Both the position numbers and the translations under genes were made by a program. A DNA stretch of 64,000 bases from Agapetus fuscipes (taxonomy: Eukaryota; Arthropoda; Insecta; Trichoptera; Glossosomatidae): the NCBI GenBank assembly GCA_951799405.1, contig OX637350.1, forward strand, positions 3,147,852 to 3,211,851, given 5' to 3'. The first letter of the stretch is position 1. The number at the start of each line of letters is the position of its first letter. Below the pieces are notes generated by a model, which was not told where the DNA came from, searched no databases, and worked only from the letters and a program-made list of their open reading frames with translations. This document shows positions 20,363 to 33,179 of the stretch, piece after piece.

Positions 20363-21200
20363 ATTATTATTTTTATGTGTACCTACTATGAAATGATTAA
20401 TCATGTAATAATAATAACTACAAAGTTAGTTCTGCAAAACGTTGTTAACAAGCCCTATGAATTACATAATATTATGATGTAATCCTTAAGGTTATACGAG
20501 AGCTTAAGAAGATTATTAATATCGGGACTAAAGAACCTCTTTAATAAGTTTTATGAAACTAAAATCGTAATTTTATGTCAAATAACTTTGACTGATCATG
20601 GCCAGATGTCATTGCTGAAGTATATAACTTAATGTTCTTACTCAAGCATTACGTTTCATAAAAAAATAATGTAAATTATCTTGACACTCTTAGCGAGCGT
20701 TTTAGTTTTTATAAACTTGTGTTTAAACGCTATTGTTGAGTATTTAAGACCGCATGGCTCATATAGTAAGTTATGCATCAAAAATTGCAAAAAGAAATGA
20801 TTTTGACACAAGTATTATTCTATGTTAGAATTATTTAACTTTTTTTGCATTTTGAATCGACACGAGGAACGTGTGCCCAGAGCATGTTTTGTCGTTTTAA
20901 CAAAGGCATGCCAAAGTACTGTTTCGTCTATCTCACACAATATATTATGTGGATATTTTTTTTCATATATCGCACGCTTCTAATTAAAGAACAATAAGTC
21001 CAAAAATAAGAATGATGGGAAATTACGTTTGATGTTTTGCATGTTTGACTTGTTGCACTAATGTACAAAAAACCGGTAAAATGGCCTTTTTTTCTCAAAA
21101 TATAAGAAATGAATCTAAAAGTAGATTTCAACCTTTAATTTTGTATGGCAATTACCATCACTTGAATTTACTTAACTTTTAGTAATAAACTCAGATTAAA
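20363..21200. other. Intergenic, no gene seen
   Basis: No coding exon recognised. Around 20690-20760 a family G-like motif (agcgagcgttttagttt, aaacgctattgttgagt) occurs. Confidence 0.5.
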
Positions 21201-21204
21201 GTTC

Positions 21205-21560
21205 TTTACAGATCACCGAAGTTAAGCTACATTGGGCGCGGATGCTACTTGGATGGGTGCCCGCTAGGTACACCGCGTGTTGTTGGCATTTCTTGGACCG
21301 GTCCGTAGTCCAGTGGCAACACTTCGGACTCGTAAATGGAAGGTTGTGGATTCGGATCCCGGCGGAGCACAAAAATATAACATTTATATTTCCAAATTTA
21401 CTCTTCGCTGGGTTGAAAAATTCATAAGCCTTTAGCAAAGACCAATTTTACAACAACTGGGTCTTGCTTGAGAATTGGCGCTTTCTACAGCGATGACCAA
21501 GCTCGCAGGGGGCTCTTGAGGTGTAATACACACAAAAACAACGCTTACCAAATAAATCAT
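21205..21560 (+). repeat. C-SINE with alternative 3' end
   Basis: The 5S-like head is visible from agatcaccgaagttaagc through acttggatgggtgcccgc and caccgcgtgttgttggca. The tRNA-like part and body follow; after ccaagctcgca the copy switches to the variant end ctcttgaggtgtaatacaca. Confidence 0.85.
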
Positions 21561-21589
21561 CCTAATATTATTTATTCTTGTTAATGTAC

Positions 21590-21728
21590 CTATTCATATT
21601 CGTCCAAATTGAACGACTGTCACATTCCAGCTTTTCTTTTCACATTTTTATGGCGTTTCTACATCAAAATCGATTTTCCCAATTTCGGAGTTATTGCTCT
21701 TTACGATTAAGGGTGCGATGCGGATCTT
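21590..21728 (+). mobile_element. mD MITE, diverged partial copy
   Basis: Matches the right half of the 61856-62104 element: ttcgtccaaattgaacg, cgattttcccaatttcg, then ttgctctttacgattaaggg and tgcga. Confidence 0.6.
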
Positions 21729-21859
21729 TTGTATATGTACGTATTTTTTTTATATTTTCAAAGTGTAGGTCCTAGCGATAGCAAACCAGTGTATTAATAA
21801 AGTTTGGCCATAAAAATATTTTCATTTTATTTATCACTTTTTATCTTCTTTTATATCTT

Positions 21860-22230
21860 ATCAGTCCGTAGTGCAGTAGTAACACTTCGGACTCTGAATG
21901 GAAGGTTGTGGATTCGAATGCTAGCGGAGCACACAAAATATACCATTTATCCTTGTAATTTATCCTTTGTCGGGGTTATAGCCGCGGGGGCCAAGAGGGC
22001 TGATCTTTCTAGCGTGTTTCGAATGGAACAACGTTGGTTCGATCCCCGCTTGGGTCACTTGACTTTAACTTTGACCCTGGTTCAACAGATGCTATTGGGT
22101 AATTATTATTTAATCATTCATTAATAATAAACAATAATGAATTATTAAATGATGATATTAATACCTGTTTCTGGCCAGGCAGAATAGGTTGGTGAATTGC
22201 ATTCCTCTTCACAATTTTTTTTTTTAATTA
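21860..22230 (+). repeat. C-SINE tRNA-like part joined to a second repeat
   Basis: Begins at cagtccgtagtgcagtagta and keeps the tRNA-like part, then changes to a repeat (ggttcgatccccgcttgggt, ggttcaacagatgctattg, ttggtgaattgcattcctct) that recurs after the C-SINE at 29030-29215. The second part has its own ggttcga box-like sequence. Confidence 0.65.
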
Positions 22231-22307
22231 AAAAATATATATATATGTATGTATATATATAACCAGTAAATACTAAATATACCAGATCCTCGATTGATAG
22301 ATTGGTT

Positions 22308-22545
22308 GATTTTAGGTTTTGGTTTCAATTTGTAAATACACATGCAGCATTTGTTAATGCGATTTTACAAGTGTGTGCTTGTGAGAATGCACTTTATATG
22401 AATCTTAAATGTTAACATACCTTTTCAACTTAGATTATAGATTGTGGTTATCAAGCGCAAAACTTTGCCGGTTCACTTTGCCAATGTCACCCCTGTGTCA
22501 GGAAAGGTCGGCTAAAGTTGTAGGGCTTATATTCATTTATATATT
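22308..22545 (+). repeat. A-unit, halves in swapped order
   Basis: 22308-22443 is the 3' half and 22466-22545 is the central part, both on the + strand, so the pieces are out of order or derive from two truncated copies. Confidence 0.6.
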
Positions 22546-22597
22546 CAATGTCTTTCAAATTTCTTCAAATACAGTAAAAAAGTACGAAAGTTCAATA

Positions 22598-22856
22598 ATA
22601 ATCTGCAATCTATAGTGCAAAGATATATTAACATTCAAAACACATATCAAATGCATGCCCACAAACAGACACTTGTAAGTTCGCACATACAAATGCTGAG
22701 TGTGTACTAGTAATTAAAAATCAAAACCTCAAATGAACATAAGCCCTGCAACTTTTGCCGACCTTCCCTGGAACAGGGGTGACATTGAGCAACTGAACTA
22801 TTTTTTACAGTATGTGTGGTCAGCGCCATACCAACCTATAAGTCAAGGTATGCGTG
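22598..22856 (-). repeat. A-unit
   Basis: Full-length minus-strand copy. Confidence 0.9.
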
Positions 22857-22870
22857 TAATTAATAACATT

Positions 22871-23005
22871 CTAATCTAATCTAAGTTGTAAAGATATGCA
22901 ACATTGGGGATTCACATTAGATGCATTCTCACAACACGTTTTACACGCAGAACCATTTTCTACAACATGGGTGGTTAGCCGCAAATCAACCTATAAGTCA
23001 ATGAA
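22871..23005 (-). repeat. A-unit with internal deletion
   Basis: Both ends are present (ctaatctaatctaagttg and aatcaacctataagtcaatg on the + strand) but the middle 110 bp is missing. Confidence 0.75.
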
Positions 23006-24552
23006 TAAACACAACAAATTACATTTAAAAATAAACATCTAGATAATTTACAATTTCCAAAAAAGGTTTTCGATTTCTATAATAATTTGGAAGCTCCCAT
23101 ACACCCAATAGAGTAATAATAATAGTATTATTATTTGGTTTCAAAGCGACGCTAACACGGGAAAGTTAAACTCCAAGTATGAAAGTCAACGTTTTAACTG
23201 AGCCGCGGCGCATACACATAATGTATCAAGAATAAAGCAGCACCTCTCACGAGCGTCTCAATTTCTATATATTATAATAAAATGCACAATGTTTTACGTT
23301 TAAAACACGAGAACTCCTGTGTCAGCAGAGTTATAGGTATATTAGAGTTATATATTATGTCAATGTCGCTATGTCTTTTCACATATGTAGTATGACATTT
23401 TACGTTTTAACTCAATCATAACGTAAACAAAAAACCTATTAGGTCTTATACAGCGCTTTAAGTTTGCGTTATAATTTTGATGTATTTTGACAAAACGATT
23501 TATTCGAGTAACAACGTAAACAAGTTTTATTTTCTTGAATATGAACTTTGTAAAACCAGCGAAATAAATTTTGTTTTGCCAATGCTCCGCGAATAATTAT
23601 TACTTTCTAAGGTTCCCGAAGCGGCCGCATGGCGCTGGAATCAGTCAAAATTGTGTATGGAACTCTTTCTTTTTCCATTATTAAATATTACTTGGAGGAG
23701 AAAAAATAAAACAAGTATTGCATTACAAACATAAAAAATATTACTTTAAATCCTAAAAAGAAAATATACCATTATAATGCAATTTTAGCTACACGATCGT
23801 ATGCAAAATTTGGGTACTTTTTAAATAATTATAAAAAATCAATGAAAAGTTTAAAAAAATAATTTTCATCTAGAAAAAATAAAACTAATCAAAATGAATG
23901 TTTTGAAATAAAAAAAAGTTAGGATTTATTCATAAGAACAGTGGAAATCTCCATTTAAGGTATCTCCGTAAATAAAATTATTTTGAATTGGTATTTTATG
24001 GAAAAAAATACCTAATTTTATGTGTTAATTTAAACTGGAGAAAAAATACTACCTTACCATTCAAAATATGGGTTATTTCGGTCATCAAAGTTGGGCGCGC
24101 TGACCTCTCAATCACCCTTAACAACAACCATGAAAGATTGCGAGTGTGTATCTCTGGATGTTATACTCAGCCAACCAGCTAGGAAGCCGCGGCTTCCGAG
24201 GGCAAACTGATTTGTTTGCTAGGATTTACCAACAACCAGATATCTCGTCTGGTATCTACCCGCTATCTCGTCTAGCACTCTGGTATCTTGTTCGGCTATC
24301 TCGTGTGTTAGCTCATCTCTCGGTTTTAGCTATTGGCTGGACGCACGCGAACATTCTAGAGACGCGTTGAATTATATCTGCTACCAGCTGAAACAGAATC
24401 CTGTTTTAAATATTCAATCGGTTGCTGTAACGCCGGCTTCACGCTTGTAAACAAATAAATCTTTATCGCTTCGAAAGGTTAGTTTTTTACGTAACGTTTG
24501 AAGGTGTGAATCCATCTTTAATCAATGTTGCAAAGATTTCTTCACATTTAGA
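23006..24552. other. Intergenic; possible LTR-like stretch near 24150-24500
   Basis: No gene recognised. 24330-24480 is GC-richer, with an AATAAA and a gccggcttcacgcttg stretch, as in the R-U5 part of some LTRs. No matching terminus or target duplication was found, so this is only a suggestion. Confidence 0.3.
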
Positions 24553-24690
24553 CTCCTTGAATGATAGGTTGGTATGAGGCTGACGCCCCATGCTGAATTT
24601 TTTTTTCACTTTTGCAAATGCCACCCCGGTTTCAGGGGCAGAAGTTTCAACGTTTATGGCCATGTGAGGTTTTGTTTATTTATGTGCACT
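24553..24690 (+). repeat. A-unit, 5' half
   Basis: Starts at the usual edge and stops after the accccggtttcaggggcag segment. Confidence 0.75.
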
Positions 24691-24833
24691 GTAGAGTTCT
24701 CTCTTTTTCAACCAATAATTATATCGCTAAGACTTGCGGCAGATCTTGGGGTGGAGGAAAGGAGATCTCAAGGGGAGGAGAGGAAGGAGATGCACCCCTG
24801 ACGTTGCAAGGGATGGGGGAGTTGGATCTTGCA

Positions 24834-24991
24834 CGGCGATCGATACGGATGTGTTTTGATTCTATAAACACTAAAAATAATTAATTTCATTTTCTAATTT
24901 TTAATAAACTCGGGACTCGGATTTTGACTGGCGATCGATACGGATGTTTTTTTCGTTTTCTTAACACTAAAAAAATAATTAATTTCATTCC
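24834..24991 (+). repeat. Direct duplication of ~65 bp
   Basis: ggcgatcgatacggatgt, then aacactaaaaa and taattaatttcatt, occur at 24834-24899 and again at 24929-24991, with a 30-bp gap. Confidence 0.75.
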
Positions 24992-24999
24992 TCTAAATT

Positions 25000-27526
25000 C
25001 AAATAATAAGTTTTCAATTAAAGGAATATTAATCAGAACATTTTAAAAACGTATCTTTGAACTTCAAACTTAAATAATAACTTTTATAAATATTAAGCGC
25101 GGAAATTCTATTGATTTAATTTGGCATTATTATTGTGAAGTGAAAAGTGCAGTGGTTATATTTCTTATTGGGATCCGGCCTTTCATTATTTAAAATTAAA
25201 ATTAACTATTTACGTATAATACAGAGTTGTTCCTGAGCTGTTTTCCTGGGCTGAGTTTTCTTTGATTAAACTAACAGATTAACTAAAAATCCACTAAACT
25301 AAAACTAAATTTCATTGAACATATTACTTTATTTCATTTTTATGTTGGTGTTTTCTTTCAGAGTTTCTCATCGCTGTGTACTTGGTTATAAATATTTACT
25401 TTCAGGGATTCATCGACTTACCTGTGCGGGGGAAAGATTTTCCTACTTATTTTCTTATCGATGCATAATTGTTAATTATAAGTTTATTTCAGAGATTCAT
25501 TGACTTAACTAAGCGGAGGGAGGTTTTCTTCTTATCTTCGACAAAGTAGTTATTTACTGTCGCTGTCATTTATGTACTAACGCTACACACACACACCACT
25601 ATTGACATTTTGAATTAAATTAGATTCTCTCTCTTGCTGGAATTCTGCAATGTTATATTGAATTAAGAAATGTTTGGTTCGCTTGCATTCGAGATATACT
25701 GATTCCTGAAGTCAGCCGTTCCCAATGTCGTTTCCTTACCGAATGGTCCTTCCTGAAATTTCCCTTGTTGTGGAAAACGGTTGAACGAGTTTGTCCGGTG
25801 GGTAGTGTATCGCATAGGTTTGCAAGATGATGGGACCTTTTGTCGTAGTTTATAAATGTGGGTCTGGTGTTGAACGTTCCACAGTCACGGGAAGACCCTA
25901 GTTTCAGGAAAATTCCTGAAAAACTATAACATTCAATGCAGAATTACCTAATCACTCTTACACATTACGGAATGCTGCTCTCCTTGAGGTGGTGAGAATG
26001 AAAGAATGATTATGAAGGATTTGCATGTTGCATGAATTACCTATAAGTAAGGCCTGAAAGTAAACCATCTGAAGGTGAAAATGTATTCCAAACACACCAC
26101 TACACATCCATCATACTAGGGGTTGGCCAAGCTAGTAAAATACAAATTTCACAAATAAATTATAAACAAACAACTCTGCAGTATGTGCTGAAGCTGAAAT
26201 GCCTGCAATCTCATATCGAGATACACAAAGAATAACGCAGATGTACCTAATGCAGTTGAATATGAAAACCGCTGAGTGACCTTGGTCATAATATGTTCCT
26301 GATCACAACAAAGTTCCTGAAAATTGGCAGCCGGCCTCTGGCCAAATACAACCGGATATGTTCCTGACCTTCTGATCGCAACGAGAGTTCCTGAAATGAT
26401 CTGGGCTCACTCAGCTGGATTAGTGTTCCATGATCTCTGATCATATGTACTTGGAGTTTGCTTGGAGCCAACATTATTGCAGTAACTTGTAGCTGAACAC
26501 ACACAATCCAGACTAACCTTCCTGTCCCGTGGTTTTTTGCAGCAAAAGATTACCATACGGAGAAGTTGGGTAGGGTACAAGGGGAATTGGAGGAGGTACT
26601 CAAAAGGCCGTTGGGGCCATTTGCCATGATTAATTAGAGTCATTTGATCGACGAGGGTGTCGAAATCTTAGATTCACGCCGCGTGTATTCGAATCCTTTC
26701 CTTGAAATAACTAATAAAGGTCCATTTTGCAGTGCCTTTCAGATGACCGGTGGTCATAGAAAGATGCTGTAAAAGCCATGGACCTATTAACTTACAGGTG
26801 GACGCGCAAAGGTAAGAATTACAACAAAGAAGAGATCGCCTTGCATGTAATTACTTTCACTAACAAACTAAAACCTAACTGCCTTTCATCTCGCAATTTT
26901 TATGTCATTTATGTTTTTTATCTGAAAATAATTTCGACTACCTTATATTCCAATTAATTAAACTTGTACATCTTAAGACCGTTCCGTAATTAATAATGCT
27001 TAAATCTCGTCGCCTTAAAAATAATTGTAGTTCATACTACCTCATCTCTGATTGCGTAAACGTAAAATCAATACTCGTTATAATCTTATAAAAGGGTAGA
27101 AATGTATGAGAGGTACACCTCCCAAAAAGTACTTGGGTTTGCCACTAAAGTAGATTTTGAAACGGTAAAACAAAAAATTTACACAACGTTCTGTTTCATA
27201 ATCTTCCACACGACGAGGAGTCCTACCCTTAGCTAGATGATCACATAATAATTGGCCAAAGATAATTACTACCTCGGTAGGGGTAGATTGCTCTTCCAGC
27301 AACTGAAACTGAAGGTTGGAAAAGAATCGAAGCAGCCTAGTGCTATTCCTTCAGAGAAGGTTTGTTGCACTTGAATCCTGGTGATTCCAGGGTATTCTCC
27401 CTGCACATTCGATCGCTCCACTTCTAACTTAGGAGGAAAAATCCCTCTTTCGCGCTTCTCTTTCGAGTCTCCTCTTCGTTCCTCCGACCCCTTCTTCGCC
27501 AGGGGGGGGGAACATTACAGCACACA
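25000..27526. other. Intergenic, no gene recognised
   Basis: Longest stretch with no assigned element. It has a short CA run at 25586, several scattered copies of gttcctga between 25680 and 26400, and a run of nine G at 27500. Open frames are below 80 codons and lack domains. Confidence 0.5.
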
Positions 27527-28045
27527 TGCAGATTGTGTACCTGTCTGTGGGCATGAATTTATTACGAACCTTAAATGTTAACATGTCTTTGCAGCTTAGA
27601 TTATAGAAGGTTCATGTTGAATGCATGCCCATTACCAGACAAGTATAGTTTGCGCTTGCAAACGCTGCATTTAAATACATAAATAAAAAACAAATCTTAC
27701 ACAAACAAAAGCCCTCCAACTCTCGGCACCCTCTATTGAAATAAGGGTGGCATTGTCAAAGTGATCTAACTTTTAGAGTATGGGTAGTTCGCCTCAAACT
27801 AACCTATAAGTCAAGGAACATAAATAAAGTGATCATATTCCGTAAGTAGTGAATTTCTTAACTTATAAGAAAATTGGTTCACTTTTTCCAATGCTACCCA
27901 TGTTTCAAGGAAGTGTGGGGAGAGCTGCCGAGTGGTTGTACATTTGAGGTGTACTTACACATGCAAGTGCGAACTTACACGCCCCTGCTTGTGGGCGTGC
28001 ATTAAATATTAATCTTAAATGTAAACTCAACTTAGATTAAAAATT
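27527..28045. repeat. Cluster of three A-units
   Basis: 27527-27605 is a + strand 3' end, 27606-27815 a minus-strand copy joined tail to tail, and 27855-28045 a + strand copy. 28046-28760 has no recognised gene; a family G-like motif lies at about 28390-28470. Confidence 0.8.
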
Positions 28046-28764
28046 ACATGTGTATTCCTACGTCGCCAACCATTTTATCGGACAAAGAAGTTGCATGTCC
28101 TCAAAAAAGCGCAATAGTTTCGTTTCTTTGGAATGTTGAATAAAATAATGCTCTTATAAACTAGGAAGACAAAATTACAGGAAAACGGCTGAAAATGCAT
28201 CAAAGCCCTTTTCAAATAGGCTGCCTTAATTGCTAATTAGTATTTTATCTTGTAGTAAATATATAGTTTGCTCCAAGGTACCTTTGATCATCGTCACAAA
28301 ATGCTACCCCGCCCTTCGCTTCAAGTAGAAAACGTTCCGTTAACACTGAACCGAAGGTCTAACCAAAAAATGAATTAAAACCGGAACAGTGCCTCAATTG
28401 AGCGTTCTATTTTCTAAAAGTTTTTGTATAACGCTACGGTTGAGTTAGTACTTGGCTTAGTTCCCAATTACCTTTAATGTCCTGTAATCCCGTCGCTATG
28501 CGCTACAGAATCTTGCGACTTCCTGTTTTATGGCTAACAATGCGAATATGATATTAAACTTTTTACTGGCAATTTTCTCATAGTAAACTTTTATCAATTT
28601 ATCTTTTCAAGAAATAGGTTGTTTGTAATAAATCTTTGCCCGGACTGAGATGGAAGGATGAGGTGAGGATGGATACAGCTAAACTTCGCTAGGTTGCGAA
28701 ATGGAGAGAACAGGTGGAATTGGAGACAGACGACGGTGTTATGGCCGAGGAGATCAAGTTGCTA

Positions 28765-29215
28765 TTCTTGACTAGCGTAAATGGAAGGTTGTGGATTCGA
28801 ATCTCGGCGGAGTACAAAAATATACCATTTATATTTTCAAATGTGCTCTTCGCTGGGTTGAAAAATTCATAAACCTTTACCAAGGACCGGTCACTGAAAG
28901 GTCCATCCAAACTTACAACAACTGGGTCTTGCTTGAGAATTGGGGCTTTCTACAACGACGACCAAGCTCGCAGAGGACTCTTGATACACACAAAAACAGC
29001 GCTCACCAAATAAATAATCCTAATATTATTATTATTGGAACAAAGTAACGTTGGTTCGAATCACGTCTGGCCTATTTGACCATAAATTCGAACCTGGTTC
29101 AACAGATGCTATTGCATGCACACAAGCTTCTACTTTTGCATGAAGACAACTGGCCGGGCAAAATGGGTTGGTGAATTGCATTCCTCTTCACATATCAATT
29201 TAAAAAATAAAATCA
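28765..29215 (+). repeat. C-SINE followed by the 22.0-kb partner repeat
   Basis: 28765-29030 is a C-SINE missing its head, with the alternative 3' end. It is followed at 29030-29215 by the same ggttcga-containing repeat seen at 22025-22230. Confidence 0.75.
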
Positions 29216-29239
29216 AAGTTGAAAAAGGCCAATGCTCTG

Positions 29240-29345
29240 ATCGTGCTATAGCGCTCTTAATTCTCAATTCTCAAGCAAGACCCAGTTGTTGTAAGACTGG
29301 ATGGACTTATGGTGACCGGCCTATGGTTCGGCAGATATTTTTTTT
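29240..29345 (-). repeat. C-SINE, internal fragment
   Basis: Reads ttgagaattgagaattaaga and ttacaacaactgggtcttgc on the minus strand, matching the C-SINE body. Confidence 0.75.
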
Positions 29346-29721
29346 AATCCAGCGAATATCATATTCGAAAAACAACAAAAAAATTGGCGACAAATTACAG
29401 TAAAGTCACTAATTTACATTTTTGGTAAAAAAAAATAATCCCGTTTTCATACTAAAGTAGAAAATACTAGATAACTTCGTAACAAAGTACAAATTCTGAC
29501 ATGTTTATACTCGGGGTACAAAAAAAACATGTCCTTATTAAGCTGGACATACTTACAACGTTTTTTCATTGTTTTCAAAAATTGCCTTTACATTTTCCTT
29601 GAGTAAATTAGAGTCACGCATCCAACAAACACTCTATTCTGATCGGGCGATTTTGTAACGAAATACATTTCATTGTTTCCAAAACACGATGCATACGTAA
29701 CATTTGTAATCGTATCGTATG

Positions 29722-30028
29722 CCTGTTCGATAGCTCAGTTGGTAGAGTGCTTGTATTCCATGCCAAGAGCTCGGGTTCGAATTCCAACAAGAGTGTCAGA
29801 AATGATTTCCCGTTTCTGTGTCTATTTCAAACCCAAAATAAAATACTGGTAAGGTTTACATTCAGCCTCAGGGAAATAAAGCCCCCTTTAGAGCTGAGAA
29901 ACTACCGCTAACACTGAAGTGATTGGTGAATGGCCGAGCATTTTACCTGTTAAAATAAATGGATTCCACTCGCCACATGTGATCCCGGGAGAACGCGGTA
30001 AGGAGTTAAACTATATGTGTAGTTTAGT
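29722..30028 (+). repeat. B-SINE, near full length
   Basis: Has the tRNA-like head (tagctcagttggtagagtgc and a B box), the body and the 3' end through ctatatgtgtag. Confidence 0.9.
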
Positions 30029-30102
30029 GGCGTTTTTGTAGCGTCCTAGGGAAAATGTCATAGGTCATGTAATTTATGAACCAGTAACCATAATCGACGT
30101 TA

Positions 30103-30345
30103 TCCGGTCGACAGCTCAGTTGTTAGAGTGCTTGCATTCCATGCCGAAAACTCGGGTTCAAAATGTTCAAATCCCACCGAGAGTGTGAGAAATGATTTCC
30201 CGTTTCGATGTTTATTTGAAACCTAAAAAACAACACTGGCAAGGTGTACACTTAACCTTACGGAAATAAATCCCCTTTAGAGCTGGGAAACCCCCACTTC
30301 AACTGAAGTGGCTAGCGTAAGGCCGGCCCTCATACTTGTAATTTA
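30103..30345 (+). repeat. B-SINE, 3'-truncated
   Basis: Head and body present; stops after gcgtaaggccggccct. Runs into a minus-strand C-SINE. Confidence 0.85.
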
Positions 30346-30394
30346 TTTCCGTTTGAAATAAAAATCAAAATGGGAAGCAAAGAGCATATTTGAA

Positions 30395-30775
30395 TTTATA
30401 AACGGTATATTTTTTGTGCTTCGCCGGAATTCGAACCCACAACCAGGGGCGTGCATCCTATGCGCCCATGGGCACATGCGCCTGGTAGGAAGGCAATTTT
30501 TGTTTTTAAAAAAACCCTTTAAGCTTGATATTCAGATTTAAAATTTAAGTTAAATTGGAACCATCGTAAGAACTTCAGTCAATTTCATATGAGTTATTTT
30601 AAAAGAATGAGAGAAAATATTTAGTCTGAAATGTATTTGCCTATACCATATGCGCGCGCCTACCTACAACCTTCCATTTACGAGTCCGAAGCGTTACCAC
30701 TTGACTACGGAACGGTCAACCGGACCGGACCCTCAAGATTCTTTTAAATCTACCGAGTCTCCCGCGGCAGAAGAA
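30395..30775 (-). repeat. C-SINE split by an mB MITE
   Basis: The minus-strand C-SINE tRNA-like part is broken at the acaac of its cacaaccttccattt segment; the rest resumes at 30663 and ends at the truncated 3' end near 30775. A small B-SINE 3' end follows (30776-30808). Confidence 0.85.
30444..30662. mobile_element. mB hAT-like MITE, copy 2
   Basis: 219 bp, starting CAGGGGCGTGCATCC and ending tgcgcgcgccta, in inverted orientation to the copy at 9847. Flanks cccacaac (30436-30443) and cctacaac (30663-30670) are an 8-bp duplication with one mismatch. It is nested in a C-SINE, so it is younger than that copy. Confidence 0.85.
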
Positions 30776-31092
30776 GTTGCACTATATGTGTAGCTTAGTT
30801 GCGCATCTCTAATTAGTGTGTCAAGTGTGTATTCATTAGGCAGCCACTTGTACCAACATCCTGCAGTCATAAATGCCTATATTTGCCGATCCTAATCCAT
30901 AAAAACACACGAGCCATTGTCTCAAGAAATGTATGCGAATACAAATGATGAAACTCGTTTTTTTGGTTAATTTTAAACCGATGTGTTGAATCACTTACGT
31001 AAGAATTTAAATTGAAAGTTTATAACCTCAAAAATGAGCCTTGTTATGCACGATAAAAGAGCATCGTTAAATTTAACGTGCACCATTGACGT

Positions 31093-31290
31093 TGGTATGA
31101 GGCTGACCACACATACTGTGAAAATTGGTTCGCTTTGACCGGTCACTCCAGATTTAAGGAATGTTGGGAATGTATGTATGTTCATTTGAGATTTGTTTTT
31201 TTTATTATTTTGTAAATAACACTTGCAGCATGTGTCAGCACAAACTTTTATGCACCTGCTTGTGGGCATGTTTTGCATATGACCAAGACC
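31093..31290 (+). repeat. A-unit, 3'-truncated
   Basis: Begins at gttggtatgaggctgacc and stops at gggcatgttttgcatatgac, where a C-SINE body begins. Confidence 0.8.
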
Positions 31291-31560
31291 TACTCGCTGT
31301 AAGACTGGATGGACCTACATATAAAAGACCTTTGTTAAAAGAGGAATTTTTCAACCCAGCGAATAAAATATTTGAAAATACTAACGATACATGTTTTGTG
31401 CTCCGCCGGGAATCGGATCTATGTCCTCCCGATTACGAGTCCGAAGCGTTAATCACTAGACTACAGACCGATCAAATTGTAAAGTTTTTTTTTAAGAAAC
31501 CCTTTGCGGGAGACTCCCTTGATTTCAGAGAATATAGGCATCTATGACACTTATTGTGAT
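31290..31560 (-). repeat. C-SINE, minus strand
   Basis: Contains the tRNA-like part in a good state; on the minus strand its anticodon-loop-like stretch is cggactcgtaatcgg. The 3' end ctcccgcaaagggtttctta is also present. Confidence 0.8.
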
Positions 31561-31598
31561 TCCGCAGAGGTTATAGAATACCTAAGTATTTTATTATT

Positions 31599-31845
31599 CC
31601 TTGACTTATAGGTTTGTATGAGGCTGACCACCCATACTGTAAAAAAATGGTTCCGTTTGCCTATGTGACCACTGTTTCAGGGAAGTCAGCAAGACTTGCA
31701 GGGCTTATGTTCATTTGAGATTGGGTTTTACATTGTGAGTTCACATGCAGCTATTAAAGTGCGAATTTATACGTGTCTGCTAGTGGGAATGCATTAAATA
31801 TAAATCTCGAATGTACTATATATTTACAGCTTGGATTATAGATAG
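31599..31845 (+). repeat. A-unit
   Basis: Full-length, from attccttgacttataggttt to the ttggattatagat tail. 31846-32490 shows no recognised gene. Confidence 0.85.
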
Positions 31846-32494
31846 GTACAGCTGCACAGAATTCTAATAAAATAACAAAAAGCTTCACCCGCTGCCATTA
31901 AGGCGTGACTGCCGATTCGTGAAATGATCCGCCCGAACACAACACAACCAAATAGAACAATTGTCACTCGGGTTTTTGTTCCACGAGACTTCACGAACTT
32001 CCCAGAAGCCTGCCATCTCAGATACCAACTCCTCCATCTCTAAATCTCACGGAAGACAACGGTCCCCACCAAATAACGGTATTGATAAATTGAAAATCAC
32101 ATTTATTTTATTGTTCTGTCAATCTGTTGGTATTGTGTTGGGGTGACTGGTACAGTCAGTGGCCAGACTCATCAATCAATGTAAAATAAGAAAAATATAT
32201 GTGTTTTTGGGTTTCCGCAAACGCATGAGCCATGGAAAGAAGTATAAAATGAAGAAAAGAGACACAAGATAACAGCAATATGTCAAATTTAATTGCAAGT
32301 AGCATGAAGTGCATTCATAGAAGTAAGATAGTGCATTTATTTTTATTTTGAAGGTTAGAGCTCCGGTCATATGTTATTTTCCTCGTTTTTCGGTCCACGA
32401 TATTACCGATAGATTTTATTAATGGCAGATATGCTTGCAATCTTGAAGTAAAGTGTATTTAAAGATTTTAAATTATAATAACGGTCGTTAGACA

Positions 32495-32825
32495 TTTTTT
32501 GGAATAAAAAAAACGGATGTTACTGACCGTGTCTAAAGAGAAGAACGATTTTCTCTACGTTTCGTTATTCGTCATATCCGGCGTCCTCAGGAGACGTGTG
32601 TCTTCTACAAGGAAGAAACACGAAGCACCGAACATCACCGAAGATCAATAAATGTACCTACAACCTTCGACCTCGAGCAAACAATAATAATTCAACAGTT
32701 CGTGTATCTTCCTTGTAGAAGACACAAGTCTCCTGAGGACTTCGGATATGACTCCGACGAAATGTAGAGATTATAGTTATTCTCTTTACATACGGTCAGT
32801 AACATCCGTTTTTTTTATTCCATAA
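32495..32825. repeat. Long inverted repeat with two hammerhead-like motifs
   Basis: Arms of about 125 bp run from aaaaaaacggatgttactga inward and are mirrored at 32705-32825. The minus strand (32557-32591) and plus strand (32732-32763) each read CTGAGGAC, a stem, then CGAAA. The loop between (about 32620-32700) is unrelated. Confidence 0.75.
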
Positions 32826-33179
32826 AGTGTATTTACCTGTAATTTTTTAAGTAAATTATTGACTCTCAAGGTAAAAACAACTATACTCGTTACCCTACCT
32901 GGCTATCTCAATACTTGTATATCTTAGGAATCCTTTCAATGGCTTGTATTATCCACCGCGATGCGACCAACTATTAAATACCACAAATTGCTTTTATGAA
33001 AAGATACCATCATCATTCTTATACCTGTCAATTGCCAAGCCAGCTGAGCCCAAGAATAGAACTCTACGCCTTAGCGTTAACCGAAACATGTACGTAAACG
33101 AAATCAACGCATCCAGCGAGCATTTTAGTCTCCATACATTTTTTGGTACACGCAATGACTGATTTTTGAGTCGCACTGT

